A stretch of 64,000 nucleotides of DNA from Streptomyces sp. NBC_00258 (GCF_036182465.1 NZ_CP108081.1:124001-188000); one strand, 5' to 3'; counted from the stretch's first letter, positions 18,086 through 27,415 are shown. A program made the numbers and translations. Notes: generated by a model from the sequence alone, not told the origin.

Positions 18086-19333
18086 TCATTCGGCGGCGCT
18101 CGCCTGAGTGTCAATCCGCGGGTTCGGCTGAGCGACAAACAGGAGAGTCGACAACCCGGCAGCGGTCACCACGACCATCACCACGACCAGGGGGAGTGCA
18201 CTGTCACTTCCACCGATGCCCACGAGGGGCGCCGCGGCCGCGCCGAGCCCGAACATGATGATGTTGACCAGCGACGAGGCAGTGCCAGCCCGGTCGGGGT
18301 GACCGGCCAGGGCGAGAGCGGTGGAGTTCGGCGTCTCCATCCCATGCCCGCCGAGGATGATGAAGATCGCCCCGAGGAAGGGCAGGAGGCCGAGCCCGCC
18401 GACGACGGTGACCGCCAACAGGGCGACGGCGCCGGCAACGGCCAAGGCCCCGCCCGCCAGAGCGACGTTGCGTGGGGTCGTCCACCGGAGCATGAATCGA
18501 CCGACCTGCATCGCTGCCATCAGCCCGATGGAATTGAGGGCGAACACGAGGCCGTACATCTGGGCCGACAACCCGTACACATCGTGGAGCACCAGGGACG
18601 AGCCGCCCAGATAAGCGAAGACGGCGGCCGAGATCAGAGAGCCGCCGACCGCGTACCCGAAGAACTGCCTGTCCTTCAGCGCATGTCTGAACCCGTCGAG
18701 GGTGTCCTGGAGCGCTGCTTTATGACGCCGTCCTTTCGGAAGCGTCTCAGGCAAGGCCCACAGCACCAGCAGTGTCAGTACGGCGCCGTACACCGCAAGT
18801 GCGACGAAGATCCACCGCCAGGTCCCGATGGCCAGCAACAGACCGCCCAGCAGCGGAGCGATCACCGGTCCGACCATCCCGACAAGCATGGTCCAGGACA
18901 TGATCCGCGCGGCTGCTCGCCCGTGGGCGATATCGCCCACGATCGCCAGGCTCAGGACCGCGGCGGCACTGCCGAGAATGCCCTGCGCGAACCGCGCGCC
19001 GACCAGAACGGGCAGGGACGGCGCGACGGCACACAGCGCCGAGGCGAGAGTGAAGCCCGCCAGGCCGACAACGAGCGGACGCTTCCGGCCGTGTCTGTCG
19101 CTGGCCGGCCCGACCGTGGCCATGCCGACGACCATGCCTGTGAAATAGGCGGTCAACGTGAGCTGCACCTGCGACGCGCTGGCGTTGAACTCGCTCCTCA
19201 ACGAGGGAAACGCCGGCAGATAGAGGTCGATGGTCAAGGTGGCGATCGCGATCAGACCGCCCAGGAGAACAACGACCTTGCCTTGCGCCGACGAGGTCTG
19301 CGCATCGCCTGTACGCGCGAATGAGGAGGGCAC
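18086..19333 (-). CDS. MFS transporter, DHA1 (Bcr/CflA-type) family
   Basis: This 415-residue protein has twelve predicted membrane helices. The loop 2-3 motif GPASDRHGRKRPLVVGL is the classical MFS motif A, and LTIDLYLPAFPSLRSEF with FTGMVVGMATVGPASDR is typical of Bcr/CflA drug-proton antiporters. It starts 2 bp from the end of the decarboxylase-like gene at 19336, so it ends the catabolic operon. It may export a toxic pathway intermediate or import substrate; the sequence does not decide. Confidence 0.9.
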   Translation of the reverse strand: MPSSFARTGDAQTSSAQGKVVVLLGGLIAIATLTIDLYLPAFPSLRSEFNASASQVQLTLTAYFTGMVVGMATVGPASDRHGRKRPLVVGLAGFTLASALCAVAPSLPVLVGARFAQGILGSAAAVLSLAIVGDIAHGRAAARIMSWTMLVGMVGPVIAPLLGGLLLAIGTWRWIFVALAVYGAVLTLLVLWALPETLPKGRRHKAALQDTLDGFRHALKDRQFFGYAVGGSLISAAVFAYLGGSSLVLHDVYGLSAQMYGLVFALNSIGLMAAMQVGRFMLRWTTPRNVALAGGALAVAGAVALLAVTVVGGLGLLPFLGAIFIILGGHGMETPNSTALALAGHPDRAGTASSLVNIIMFGLGAAAAPLVGIGGSDSALPLVVVMVVVTAAGLSTLLFVAQPNPRIDTQASAAE

Positions 19334-19335
19334 TT

Positions 19336-20322
19336 CTACAACTTGGGTTCGGTCAAGGTGTTCGGAGCAAACAACTCCTCGACGCTGACCGGTCGGGTGG
19401 AGAGCCCCTGCTCGTGTGCGTAGCGCGTCAGTGTCTCGAGGACCTGCCGATTCGCTTCCACACCGTAGGGCCAGAAGTCCTCGCCCATCAGTTGCCGGGT
19501 CGCCAGTGCTTCCGTGACGACCCAGGGCAGACCGATCTTCAGAGCGGCCGTCTGGGTCAGTTCCTCCTGGGCGATCGCTTTCGCCTGGTTGAACGCCTTC
19601 AACAGGCTTGCGGCCAGCCAGGGATGCCGCTCGTGAACATCGCGCCGCACGCCCAGGGCATGCATGATCGGGAACAACCTGGTGCGCGCGAAGTAGTCAC
19701 GCTCGACCTCGGCGAAGTTCTCGAAGAGACGACCTACGTTCGGATCCTCGAGGTAGGCGCGTGGAGTGCGGGCTGAGACCAGTGCGTCCAGTTCACCGTT
19801 GCGCAGCATTGCGTCGAGCGTGTCGTCTGGGCCGATCGGCTCCAGCGGGAAGCCCTCCGGCAGGCTCATCGGGTATTTGTCCTTGCGACCCGGTTGCTCG
19901 AGCCCTCCCTGCCGCCACTGCACGTCGGCCGCGGCCACGCCGTGGTCGTCATTGAGCATCCCCCGCACCCAAAGGCCGACAGCCATCGAGTACTCCGGGA
20001 TCCCGATCACCTTGCCGCGCAGATCTTCCGGCTTGCCGATACCGCGATCGGTGCGAATGTAGATGCCCGAATGGCGGAACATCCGGGACAGGAAAACCGG
20101 AACTGCCATATACGGGGCGATCCCGCGCGATGTCGCGGCCAGGTAGGAGGAGAATCCGATCTCCGACACCTCGAAGTCGCCGTTGACGACGCGGTGGAAC
20201 AGCTCTTCGGGCGGCAGTACGACATGGTTGATCTCACAGCCCTCGACCCGCACGCGGCCATCCATGATCGGGCGAACGCGGTCGTAGTCCCAGGTCGCGA
20301 TGGTGATGTTCAGTGCACCCAT
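19336..20322 (-). CDS. 4,5-dihydroxyphthalate decarboxylase-like / SBP-fold protein
   Basis: This 328-residue protein starts at ATG 20322, behind GGAAAGGACG. LNITIATWDYDRVRPIMDGR at residue 4, LPPEELFHRVVNGDFEVSEI, RGIGKPEDLRGKVIGIPEY and VRGMLNDDHGV match the family annotated as 4,5-dihydroxyphthalate decarboxylase, which has the periplasmic-binding-protein type II (NMT1/TauA-like) fold. There is no signal peptide, which favours a cytoplasmic enzyme over a transporter component. It could decarboxylate a dihydroxy-aromatic acid before ring cleavage by the dioxygenase at 20834. A 510-bp region of debris separates the two genes. Confidence 0.85.
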   Translation of the reverse strand: MGALNITIATWDYDRVRPIMDGRVRVEGCEINHVVLPPEELFHRVVNGDFEVSEIGFSSYLAATSRGIAPYMAVPVFLSRMFRHSGIYIRTDRGIGKPEDLRGKVIGIPEYSMAVGLWVRGMLNDDHGVAAADVQWRQGGLEQPGRKDKYPMSLPEGFPLEPIGPDDTLDAMLRNGELDALVSARTPRAYLEDPNVGRLFENFAEVERDYFARTRLFPIMHALGVRRDVHERHPWLAASLLKAFNQAKAIAQEELTQTAALKIGLPWVVTEALATRQLMGEDFWPYGVEANRQVLETLTRYAHEQGLSTRPVSVEELFAPNTLTEPKL

Positions 20323-20833
20323 GTCAGGCGACGTCCTTTCCACCCGTGCCGGCCGAACAGGCCCGGACGGTGCGTAGTTTGTGCTCTGGGGCGGCGGTCT
20401 CGACGGCCGCGGGATCAGCACCGTTCTCAGTCAGTTCGAGCAGCGCGTCGTGTTCGTCGGCGGACCCCGCGGGCAGACGAGCGGAGCCGTCCCCTGCGCA
20501 AGGAACCGAGGAGACTCCATGCGCGCCGCCGGACCGCGCGGTCACGGAGCCGACGAGGACGGCCGGTATCCCCATCCGCTGCTCCCAGGCCCCTGGCACG
20601 GCACCGGCGCGCACCGACGTAGCGCTCGCTCTCGACAAGGCCTTCCGCCTCCTGGCGGCGGAGGACTCTGTCAACGGCGGCTCACTGATCTCCAGCTCAC
20701 GGCCGAGGTGATCGCCGACCAGGCGACACCCCGGCCGTACCAGCCCGGTGGATCGCGCTCGTGCGGGACCGCGCAGGCGTGGTCGTGCGTGCTCACCGCC
20801 GGCCATCGGTCTCGGCCCCGATCCTGATCGGTT
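20323..20833 (-). pseudogene. Debris containing a GntR/FCD C-terminal fragment
   Basis: Between two pathway genes the minus strand reads LLELTENGADPAAVETAAPE followed by HKLRTVRAC at about 20370-20470. This parallels IIELIRNGAPSDEIEKAART and HKLRTVEAF at the C-terminus of the regulator at 17104. No helix-turn-helix part remains and the rest of the 510 bp has no clear product. It looks like the tail of a lost paralogous regulator. Transcription of the operon presumably reads through it. Confidence 0.55.
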
Positions 20834-21844
20834 TCAGGCGAACGGCGGCGGCACCGGTCCACCGGGCAGCTGGACGTTCGGTGTCCCGTACGTGTAGAAG
20901 TACTCGGCGATGGGCTGACCGACCCACGTGTCTCCGTAGCCGGCGATGTCTTCGAATACCCAATCGACGGTCTCCCAGCTGGGATCGAAGATGAGCAGGC
21001 CCGAGTCGCCCCACAGCTCGACGCGGTTTCCGCCGGGCTCGTAGACGTACATGTACATGCCCTGGCTGATGCCGTGCTTGCCAGGGCCGGCCTCGACGAA
21101 GATGTCGTGGTCCTTGAAGATGTCACCGATGTCGTAGAGGTGCTGCGGCGAACCGTAGAAGTAGCACACGTGGTGCAGCCGCCCGCGCGTACCGGTGGGG
21201 TCCTTGAAGATGGCGATGTCGTGGGTGAGGTTGGTGACCGTGACCCATGCGCCGATCCACTCGCCGTTGTTCTCGCGTGACACGAGCTTCTCGGTGACAC
21301 GGAACCCGAGGTTCTCGACGAGGTGTTCAGCGGTGGCCTGGACGTCCGAGGCGAGGATGTTTCCGTGATCGAGGCGGCGGACCGGGACACCCCGCAGCGG
21401 GCGACGCGACGGCCGGTTGCGCAGCTTGGTGGCGGTCTCGGGGGTCGCCTTGTAGTAGTCGACGTCCCAGAAGACCTCCATCAGGTGGTCATCGGGTGTC
21501 TGGAACGTATAGGCCCGCCCGTGCCCGACGTCACCGTCGATCCAGCCACGCCCCTGCCCGCTCGCCTCGAGGCGAGCGGCGCGACGCTCCAGCGCTTCGG
21601 GAGAGCTCGCGCGCCAGCCGACATGGCCCAGACCCGCCTTCGGAGCTTCGGTGAGCTTCAGCGAGTGGTGGTAGGGATCCTCGAAGGCACGCAGGTAGAC
21701 CGACTGACCTTCCTGATGGGTCACCTCCATGCCCAGCAGCTCACGGAAGAACCACAGGCTCTCTTCGGGCTTCGGTGTCAGAAGCTCCATGTGAGCAAGC
21801 TGCGCGATCTCGAAGCGCGCCTCGGGCGGTGGGACGTTCGACAT
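20834..21844 (-). CDS. Extradiol ring-cleavage dioxygenase (catechol 2,3-dioxygenase type I)
   Basis: This 336-residue two-domain vicinal-oxygen-chelate enzyme cleaves a catechol next to its hydroxyls. The iron ligands are H160 in RRLDHGNI, H224 or H225 in GRLHHVCYFY, and E277 in GGNRVELWGD. Acid-base residues H258 and a tyrosine in MYVYEPGGNR fit the family. The N-terminal domain (FEIAQLAHMELLTPKPEESL) is the non-metal half. The gene is 1 bp from the aldehyde dehydrogenase that follows upstream, so they are cotranscribed. Neighbouring dehydrogenase, hydratase and FAH genes imply a homoprotocatechuate- or catechol-type meta pathway; the exact catechol is not determined. Confidence 0.93.
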   Translation of the reverse strand: MSNVPPPEARFEIAQLAHMELLTPKPEESLWFFRELLGMEVTHQEGQSVYLRAFEDPYHHSLKLTEAPKAGLGHVGWRASSPEALERRAARLEASGQGRGWIDGDVGHGRAYTFQTPDDHLMEVFWDVDYYKATPETATKLRNRPSRRPLRGVPVRRLDHGNILASDVQATAEHLVENLGFRVTEKLVSRENNGEWIGAWVTVTNLTHDIAIFKDPTGTRGRLHHVCYFYGSPQHLYDIGDIFKDHDIFVEAGPGKHGISQGMYMYVYEPGGNRVELWGDSGLLIFDPSWETVDWVFEDIAGYGDTWVGQPIAEYFYTYGTPNVQLPGGPVPPPFA

Positions 21845-21845
21845 G

Positions 21846-23327
21846 TTAGAGCTCCATCCTGCTAGTGGTGTCGTTGACGGTGAACCAACGCCATTCGGTG
21901 AACTCGTCCCAGTTCGACGAACCGCCGAATCGCCCTCCGTTGCCGGAGGCTCCCGTACCGCCGAACGGAACGGTCGGCCCGTCCTTGATCGTGACGTCGT
22001 TGATGTGCGCCATGCCGGTATTCAGTCGCTCGGCAATGGCGAGAGCGCGGCCCGTGGAACGGGAGTGGACTGCGGCGGTGAGGCCGTACTCGCTCTGATT
22101 GGCCAGTGCGACCGCCTCGTCGTCGTCTCGGAACGAGGTGATTCCGACGACCGGGCCGAAAGTCTCCTCCTCGAAGATCGCCATGTTCGGCGTCACGTCC
22201 GCGAGCACCGTTGCCGGGAACAGACAACCCCGCGGTTCCCCGCCGGCCGTCAGCCGCGCGCCCGCGGCGACGCTGCTGGTCACAATGCGGTTCACGTTGC
22301 CCGCCTGGCGCTGGTTGATGAGAGGACCCAGTCGGATGGACTCCTCACGCAAGGTGTCGCCGACGGTCAGCGCACGTGCGTACTCAGTGACCAGCTCGAC
22401 GTACCGGTCGTACAGGTTCTCCGCAACGAGGTGCCGCCCGGCACAGATGCATCCCTGGCCGGCGCCGAAGAACGTGCTCCACGCACCGGCGGACGCGGCG
22501 GCCTCGACGTCGGCGTCGTCGAGCACGATGAAGGCGTTGTTGCCGCCCAGCTCCAGGTTCACCGGCTTCAGGGCTTGTCCCGCTGCCGCGCCGACAAGAC
22601 GCCCCACCTGCGTGGAACCGGTGAACGAGATCATGGCAATGTGCGGGTCGGCGACCAGCGCTTCGCCAGCTTCGACTCCGCCCGGTACGACGTGCAGCAG
22701 CCCGGTCGGCAGGCCGGCGTCCTCGAACAGTTGCGCAATGAGCACGCCTCCGGAGATCGGAGTGTGCGGGTCCGGCTTGACCACGACCGCGTTCCCGAGT
22801 GCGAGGGCGGGTGCGATCGAACGCATCGCCAACAGCAGCGGCGCGTTCCAGGGCGAGATCACCCCGATGACGCCACGCGGCACTCGGTAGGCATAGGACC
22901 GCTCCCCCGCCTTGAGCGTCGGGTAGAACTCGCCGTGTGCCTGGGACGTGCTGGCTGCCCCCTCGCGAAGCTCAGCCTCTGATCCACCCAGTTCCATGCG
23001 TACTCGCAGGGCGGTCGCGCCCGCTTCACGTCGCAGCCAGTGTCCGAAATCGGCCTCGTGAGCTCGCAGAAGATCCGCGGCCCGGCTCAGGACCGCGGCA
23101 CGATGGGGAAACGGCGTGCCGGCCCACTCGCGCTGTGCCTCGGCGGCCCTGGCGGCGGCACGGCGGACGTCCTCCGGCGAGGCGCTGCCCACGTGTGCGA
23201 TCAGGTCGCCCGTCGCAGGTTCGATGACGTCGAGCAGCCCACCGCCGGCCTCGATCCAGCCGCCACTGTAGATGCGCTCACCAATGGCGGTGGGGTCCGC
23301 CCAGGTGGCGGGTGTTGTCACGGTCAT
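21846..23327 (-). CDS. Aldehyde dehydrogenase (aromatic-aldehyde type)
   Basis: This 493-residue NAD(P)-dependent dehydrogenase has its ATG at 23327 behind AGGAGG at somewhat long spacing. VNLELGGNNAFIVLDDAD gives the general base E259, and GAGQGCICAGRH gives the nucleophile C293. GYFTGST-type cofactor motifs appear as SFTGSTQVGRLVG. The sequence is closest in feel to benzaldehyde or vanillin-type dehydrogenases (LELGGNN, SSNWDEFTEWRW C-terminus). It sits between the dioxygenase and the hydratase, and could oxidise either an aromatic aldehyde or a ring-cleavage semialdehyde. Confidence 0.92.
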   Translation of the reverse strand: MTVTTPATWADPTAIGERIYSGGWIEAGGGLLDVIEPATGDLIAHVGSASPEDVRRAAARAAEAQREWAGTPFPHRAAVLSRAADLLRAHEADFGHWLRREAGATALRVRMELGGSEAELREGAASTSQAHGEFYPTLKAGERSYAYRVPRGVIGVISPWNAPLLLAMRSIAPALALGNAVVVKPDPHTPISGGVLIAQLFEDAGLPTGLLHVVPGGVEAGEALVADPHIAMISFTGSTQVGRLVGAAAGQALKPVNLELGGNNAFIVLDDADVEAAASAGAWSTFFGAGQGCICAGRHLVAENLYDRYVELVTEYARALTVGDTLREESIRLGPLINQRQAGNVNRIVTSSVAAGARLTAGGEPRGCLFPATVLADVTPNMAIFEEETFGPVVGITSFRDDDEAVALANQSEYGLTAAVHSRSTGRALAIAERLNTGMAHINDVTIKDGPTVPFGGTGASGNGGRFGGSSNWDEFTEWRWFTVNDTTSRMEL

Positions 23328-23434
23328 CGTCTCTCTGCCTCCTGCGTCAGTGGGGGTCGATCTGGCTTGGGCCGTCCCATGCCGCCGGCCGCCTGTTCCT
23401 GGTCCATGTCCGGTGTCCGCGGTATCCGGCGCGG

Positions 23435-24223
23435 TCAACGGAAGGTCACGGCTGCCGTGCCGATGCGGTCAATGCGGACCCGGAAGTGATCTCCGGGTTC
23501 GACGGCGACTGCGCGGCATGGTGCGCCTGACAACACGACCGAGCCCGCAGGCAGCGTGGTGCCGTACTCCGCCAGAGCGTTCGCAAGCCACGCGACGGCG
23601 CGGGTCGGATGCCCCATGACCTCGGCAAGCGCGGCGGTTGACACGATGGAGCCGTTGCGCTCGAAGACGAGACCTGCCATTTCGAGATCGAGGCCCTTGG
23701 GGTCCACCCCGTTGTCGCCGAGCACGAACCGGGCCGACGACCCGTTGTCGGCGACCGTGTCGACCCAGCGGATCTTCCAGTCGTCGAAGCGGGTGTCGAC
23801 GATCTCAAGTGCTGGGCAGACAAAGGCGGTGGCTCGCAGCACGTCCGCGGCGGAGACTCCTGGACCCTCCAGCGGCTCGGCCAGCACATAGGCGAGCTCG
23901 GCCTCGACCGCGGGCTGCATGAGTTCGGCCGTCTCGACGATCGCACCGTCAGCGACCGCCATCGCGGCGAACAGGTGCCCGAAGTCTGGCTGCATGACTC
24001 CGCTCATCTGCTGCATCGCGCGGCTGGTCAGTCCCACTTTCAGGCCAACGAGCTGCTCACCGTTGTCAGTTCGCCGCTGTGCCACTTCGCGTTGGATACG
24101 GTATGCCTGCGCCGGTTCGAGCTCGGGCTCGGCGGCTGAGAGCTTGCCGATCGGCGTGCGTGTCTCCTCGGCCTTCACCAGGGCGTCCGCCCACGACCCC
24201 ACCTGCTCATCGCTGAGTCGCAT
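23435..24223 (-). CDS. 2-keto-4-pentenoate hydratase / oxalocrotonate decarboxylase family
   Basis: This 262-residue protein belongs to the MhpD/HpcG/DmpH-type family, which hydrates 2-hydroxy-2,4-dienoates or decarboxylates 4-oxalocrotonate. Family features are EPAQAYRIQREVAQRR, LVGLKVGLTSRAMQQMSGV, QPAVEAELAYVLAEPLEGPG and the C-terminal GSVVLSGAPCRAVAVEPGD. It is 2 bp from the FAH gene, in a tight operon. A hydratase role (HpaH-like) is favoured by the company of HpaE- and HpaG-like genes. No aldolase (HpaI/MhpE) follows anywhere in the window. Confidence 0.9.
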   Translation of the reverse strand: MRLSDEQVGSWADALVKAEETRTPIGKLSAAEPELEPAQAYRIQREVAQRRTDNGEQLVGLKVGLTSRAMQQMSGVMQPDFGHLFAAMAVADGAIVETAELMQPAVEAELAYVLAEPLEGPGVSAADVLRATAFVCPALEIVDTRFDDWKIRWVDTVADNGSSARFVLGDNGVDPKGLDLEMAGLVFERNGSIVSTAALAEVMGHPTRAVAWLANALAEYGTTLPAGSVVLSGAPCRAVAVEPGDHFRVRIDRIGTAAVTFR

Positions 24224-24225
24224 GG

Positions 24226-25116
24226 TCAGTGCACCTCCGCGTCACGCGCGGCCCAGTAGTCACCCATCAATGCGATGCGGCGAACATTGTCGCTGTCGGT
24301 GCGGCGATGACCGTCCTCGAAGGCGGCGTCCGGCCGCTCGGCAATCCGGTTGCTCAAGCGCCCGACCCCGGTGACTTCCACCTCGACGACGTCGCCTACG
24401 TTCATCGGGCGAGAGTTTGCGGGCGTCCCCAGCAGCACCACGTCACCCGGCAGCAGGGTCATGTGGCGGGACAGGTCACTGAGAACGTAGCCCGGATCGA
24501 ACAGAAGGTCTGCAATCGACCCTTCCTGCACCACCGCTCCATTGACATACGTGCGCAGGGTGGACTCGCGAACATCGACGCCGCTGACCAGGCCCGGGCC
24601 CAGCGGGCAGAATCCGTCCTGGCCCTTGACCCGCAGCATCGAGCCGTTGTCGGTGTCGCGATAGTCGTGCAGCCCCACGTCGTTCGCCACCGTGAATCCC
24701 GCGATCGCGGCCCAGGCGTCGTCGGGGCGCACATCGAACAGGGGCTGTCCAACGACGACGGCCAGCTCTCCCTCGTAGTTCAGATAGTGATGGCCCTGCG
24801 GCCGGTGAAGCACACCGTGGTGCGCGTTCACGGAGGTCGGCGGCTTGAGGAAGTAATTCGGTGTCGCCGGCGGCGCAGGATCCCGATTCTCGATTCTGCG
24901 TGCGTCGAGGTTCAGATGCATCGCCACGATCTTCGACGGTACGCAGGGCGCCAGATGGGGGGCTTCCTCCTCCGGGACCCACCGCCCGTCCGAGATCCTG
25001 AGCTGCCCGTCGCGAGCGAGCACGTGTTGAACGCGCCCCTCGAAGAACACGCGGCGCCACTCCGTCCGGGGCCCCCTCAACACAGGGGGGAGCGAGTCGA
25101 AGCCCCACAACGTCAT
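24226..25116 (-). CDS. Fumarylacetoacetate hydrolase-family enzyme (HpcE/HpaG-like)
   Basis: This 296-residue protein starts at ATG 25116, overlapping the stop of the upstream aldehyde dehydrogenase. KIVAMHLNLDARRIE, YFLKPPTSVNAHHG, YLNYEGELAVVVGQPL (metal Glu pair), ANDVGLHDYRDTDNGSMLRV and LLGTPANSRPMNVGDVVEVE are the ordered FAH landmarks. Such enzymes isomerise and decarboxylate 5-carboxymethyl-2-oxohexene-dioate in the homoprotocatechuate pathway or hydrolyse acylpyruvates. Together with the second FAH enzyme at 27426 it could form the two-part isomerase/decarboxylase seen in HpaG systems. Confidence 0.9.
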   Translation of the reverse strand: MTLWGFDSLPPVLRGPRTEWRRVFFEGRVQHVLARDGQLRISDGRWVPEEEAPHLAPCVPSKIVAMHLNLDARRIENRDPAPPATPNYFLKPPTSVNAHHGVLHRPQGHHYLNYEGELAVVVGQPLFDVRPDDAWAAIAGFTVANDVGLHDYRDTDNGSMLRVKGQDGFCPLGPGLVSGVDVRESTLRTYVNGAVVQEGSIADLLFDPGYVLSDLSRHMTLLPGDVVLLGTPANSRPMNVGDVVEVEVTGVGRLSNRIAERPDAAFEDGHRRTDSDNVRRIALMGDYWAARDAEVH

Positions 25117-26675
25117 CGTGTACCCCCAAAGGTGTCTGCGGTGATCGAAACGTTCTTGACGTCGCAGAAGAAGTCGAAGCTCCAGTCGCCGCCTTCGCGG
25201 CCGAGACCGGAGCTCTTCGTGCCCCCGAACGGCGTAGCCAGATGACGCGCGCCGTAGCCGTTGACCCATACGAGCCCCGAGACGATGGCGTCGCTGACCC
25301 GCCAGGCCCGTTGCGCGTCAGTCGTGTAGACGCCGGCCGCGAGAGCGAATCTCGTGCCGTTGGCCAGCGCGACGGCTTCTGCCTCGTCGGCAAACGTCTG
25401 GAACGTGAGCACAGGCCCGAAGATCTCCTCCTGCACGACTTCCATGTCCTGGCGCACGCTGGCCAGAAGCATTGGCATCATGTACAGGCCATTGCGTTCA
25501 GGACTCCCCCACAGCAGCTCGGCTCCGTCGTCCAGTGCCCGTTCAACGAATCCGGCCACTCGTCGCGCCTGCTGATCGGAGATGAGTGGGCCGACCTGGG
25601 TGCTCGGCTGGCGTGGGTCCCCGACTCGCAGTTCCGCGGTGGCTTGCGCCGCACGTTCGAGAAAGACGTCTGCGATCGCTTCATGGACGATCACCCGTGT
25701 GCCGGCGAGGCACACCTGCCCGGCGTTGTGGTATTGGTGGGTGAGGTCAGCGACCGCAAGATCGATGTCGGCGTCTTCGAACACGATCAGCGGCGACTTA
25801 CCCCCGAGTTCAAGACTGACGGGCACCATCCGTTCCGCCGCGCGGGCAGCGACGCGCCCGGTCGGGACGGAGCCGGTGAAGCTGAGGCGGTCGATGTCGG
25901 GATGTTCGACCAGGGCGGCTCCGGCCTCACGTCCGTAACCCTGAACAACGTTGATGACTCCGTCCGGGATGCCTGCCTCTGCGGCGATCTCCGCAAGCAG
26001 CGAGCAACTCAGCGGAGCCAGTTCCGGCGGCTTGATCACCACGGTGTTGCCCGCGGCAAGGGCAGGTCCGAGCTTCCAGGTGGTGAGCATGAGCGGGGCG
26101 TTCCACGGTGTGATCAGCGCTGCCACACCTGCCGGCTGATAACGAGTGTGGTGAGAGACCTCGCCGCTGACGATCGGCGTGCGGTTCAGGTCGACGGCCC
26201 GGTCGGCGAAGAACTCGATGTTGTGCTTGGCGCGGGGCACGAACCGATTCCGCATGGCCGCGAGCAGGGTGCCATTGTCGAGCGTCTCGACCTGCGCGAG
26301 CTTTTCGCCGTGACGTGCGATCGCGTCGGCGAAGGCACGTAGGTGCTCCCGTCGGCCTTGCGGCCCGAGCGCTGCCCAGGCCGGGAACGCGCTGCGTGCA
26401 GCGGCGACAGCAGCATCGACCTCCTCAGCACTGCCCGAGGCGATGTCACCGAGGTCCTCGCCGCCGATCGGGGAGGTGACCGGGATTCGGCTGGCGCTGT
26501 CGACCCGATGTCCGCCGATCCAGTGTCCGCGCCAGACATCGGCAGTCACTGATGGTCCGATCTCGGCCGCAGGTGTTGTCTGCACAAAACTCAAGGTGTT
26601 CCCCAGTCCATCCAGCTGCACGCCGGGTTCAATCGCTTCCGACTCAAAGGCCGCCAAGATCTCATCATTTATCAT
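25113..26675 (-). CDS. Aldehyde dehydrogenase (HpaE/5-carboxymethyl-2-hydroxymuconate semialdehyde type)
   Basis: This NAD-dependent dehydrogenase has E289 in VSLELGGKSPLIVFEDAD and C322 in NAGQVCLAGTRV. The overall pattern (HWIGGHRVDS, TPWNAPLMLTTWKLGPALAA) is of HpaE-like enzymes that oxidise ring-cleavage semialdehydes. The frame is given from ATG 26675, but that codon lies inside the TATGAT of a good promoter (TTGACA, 18 bp, TATGAT). Homology begins only near residue 45. The true start is therefore probably downstream, perhaps TTG at residue 28 or GTG at residue 43. It heads the operon down to the MFS gene. Confidence 0.9.
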   Translation of the reverse strand: MINDEILAAFESEAIEPGVQLDGLGNTLSFVQTTPAAEIGPSVTADVWRGHWIGGHRVDSASRIPVTSPIGGEDLGDIASGSAEEVDAAVAAARSAFPAWAALGPQGRREHLRAFADAIARHGEKLAQVETLDNGTLLAAMRNRFVPRAKHNIEFFADRAVDLNRTPIVSGEVSHHTRYQPAGVAALITPWNAPLMLTTWKLGPALAAGNTVVIKPPELAPLSCSLLAEIAAEAGIPDGVINVVQGYGREAGAALVEHPDIDRLSFTGSVPTGRVAARAAERMVPVSLELGGKSPLIVFEDADIDLAVADLTHQYHNAGQVCLAGTRVIVHEAIADVFLERAAQATAELRVGDPRQPSTQVGPLISDQQARRVAGFVERALDDGAELLWGSPERNGLYMMPMLLASVRQDMEVVQEEIFGPVLTFQTFADEAEAVALANGTRFALAAGVYTTDAQRAWRVSDAIVSGLVWVNGYGARHLATPFGGTKSSGLGREGGDWSFDFFCDVKNVSITADTFGGTR

Positions 26676-26703
26676 ATATGAAATTATTTCTTCATGTCAA
26701 CGA
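26668..26703 (-). promoter_or_regulatory. Promoter and palindromic operator of the ring-cleavage operon
   Basis: On the minus strand TTGACA (about 26698-26703) is followed after 18 bases by TATGAT. The -10 is embedded in the near-palindrome TTTATCATATATGAAAT at 26668-26684. A repressor bound here would block RNA polymerase directly. Confidence 0.7.
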
Positions 26704-26740
26704 AGCAGACGCTCGCCGAGCACCCGGGCAGGCGGTTGGG

Positions 26741-27415
26741 CTAGTACGTCGCCCGGCCCCCGGAAGCGTCCAGACACGTGCCGGTGGCGAAACTCATCTG
26801 CTCGCTCGCAAGCCAGCAGATCGACGCAGCGATCTCCTCCACGGTCGCGAGACGCCGAAGAGGCACGCGCTCGAGGAGGTGGTCGAGGTGATCGGCCGGC
26901 AGCGGTGCGAGCAGCGGCGTCTCGACAAGCGCGGGCGCGATGCTGTTCGCCAGCACGCCCGTCCCCGCGAGTTCCTTTCCGATCGACTTGGTCATCGCGA
27001 TGATCGCCGCCTTCGAAGCCGAGTAGACGGCGGCCAAGGGGTTGCCCTCCTTGCCGGCGATCGACGCGACATTCACGATGCGTCCGTAGCCATTGGCTCG
27101 GAGCTTCGGAATGGCAGCACGATTGCTCAAGAAGGTGCCGGTCGCATTGATGGACATCACACGCTCCCATTCGTCGACAGGGAGGTCCTCGAGGGGCATC
27201 GCCGTGCCCGCCACGCCTGCCGAGCACACGAGGATGTCCAGCCGCGGCAAGGCGTCAACACACGCTCGGAGCTGATCCGCATCACGCACGTCCTGACCGT
27301 TGGCGGCGTCGAACACGTGGACCTCCGCTCCGCGTTCGCGCAGCATGTCGACGACGCCGGCACCGATGCCGCTCGCGCCGCCGGTCACGAGTGCAACCCG
27401 TCCATCGAAGTTCAT
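26741..27415 (-). CDS. Short-chain dehydrogenase/reductase
   Basis: This 224-residue classical SDR starts at ATG 27415. The cofactor motif is VALVTGGASGIGAGV near residues 6-20, with NVASIAG and catalytic YSASKAAIIAM (Tyr and Lys) following. Acidic residues after the second strand (HVFDAANGQDVRDAD) favour NAD(H). It lies just downstream of the FAH gene at 27426 and upstream of the ring-cleavage operon promoter. A dehydrogenation step in the same pathway is likely, but the substrate is not known. Confidence 0.9.
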   Translation of the reverse strand: MNFDGRVALVTGGASGIGAGVVDMLRERGAEVHVFDAANGQDVRDADQLRACVDALPRLDILVCSAGVAGTAMPLEDLPVDEWERVMSINATGTFLSNRAAIPKLRANGYGRIVNVASIAGKEGNPLAAVYSASKAAIIAMTKSIGKELAGTGVLANSIAPALVETPLLAPLPADHLDHLLERVPLRRLATVEEIAASICWLASEQMSFATGTCLDASGGRATY

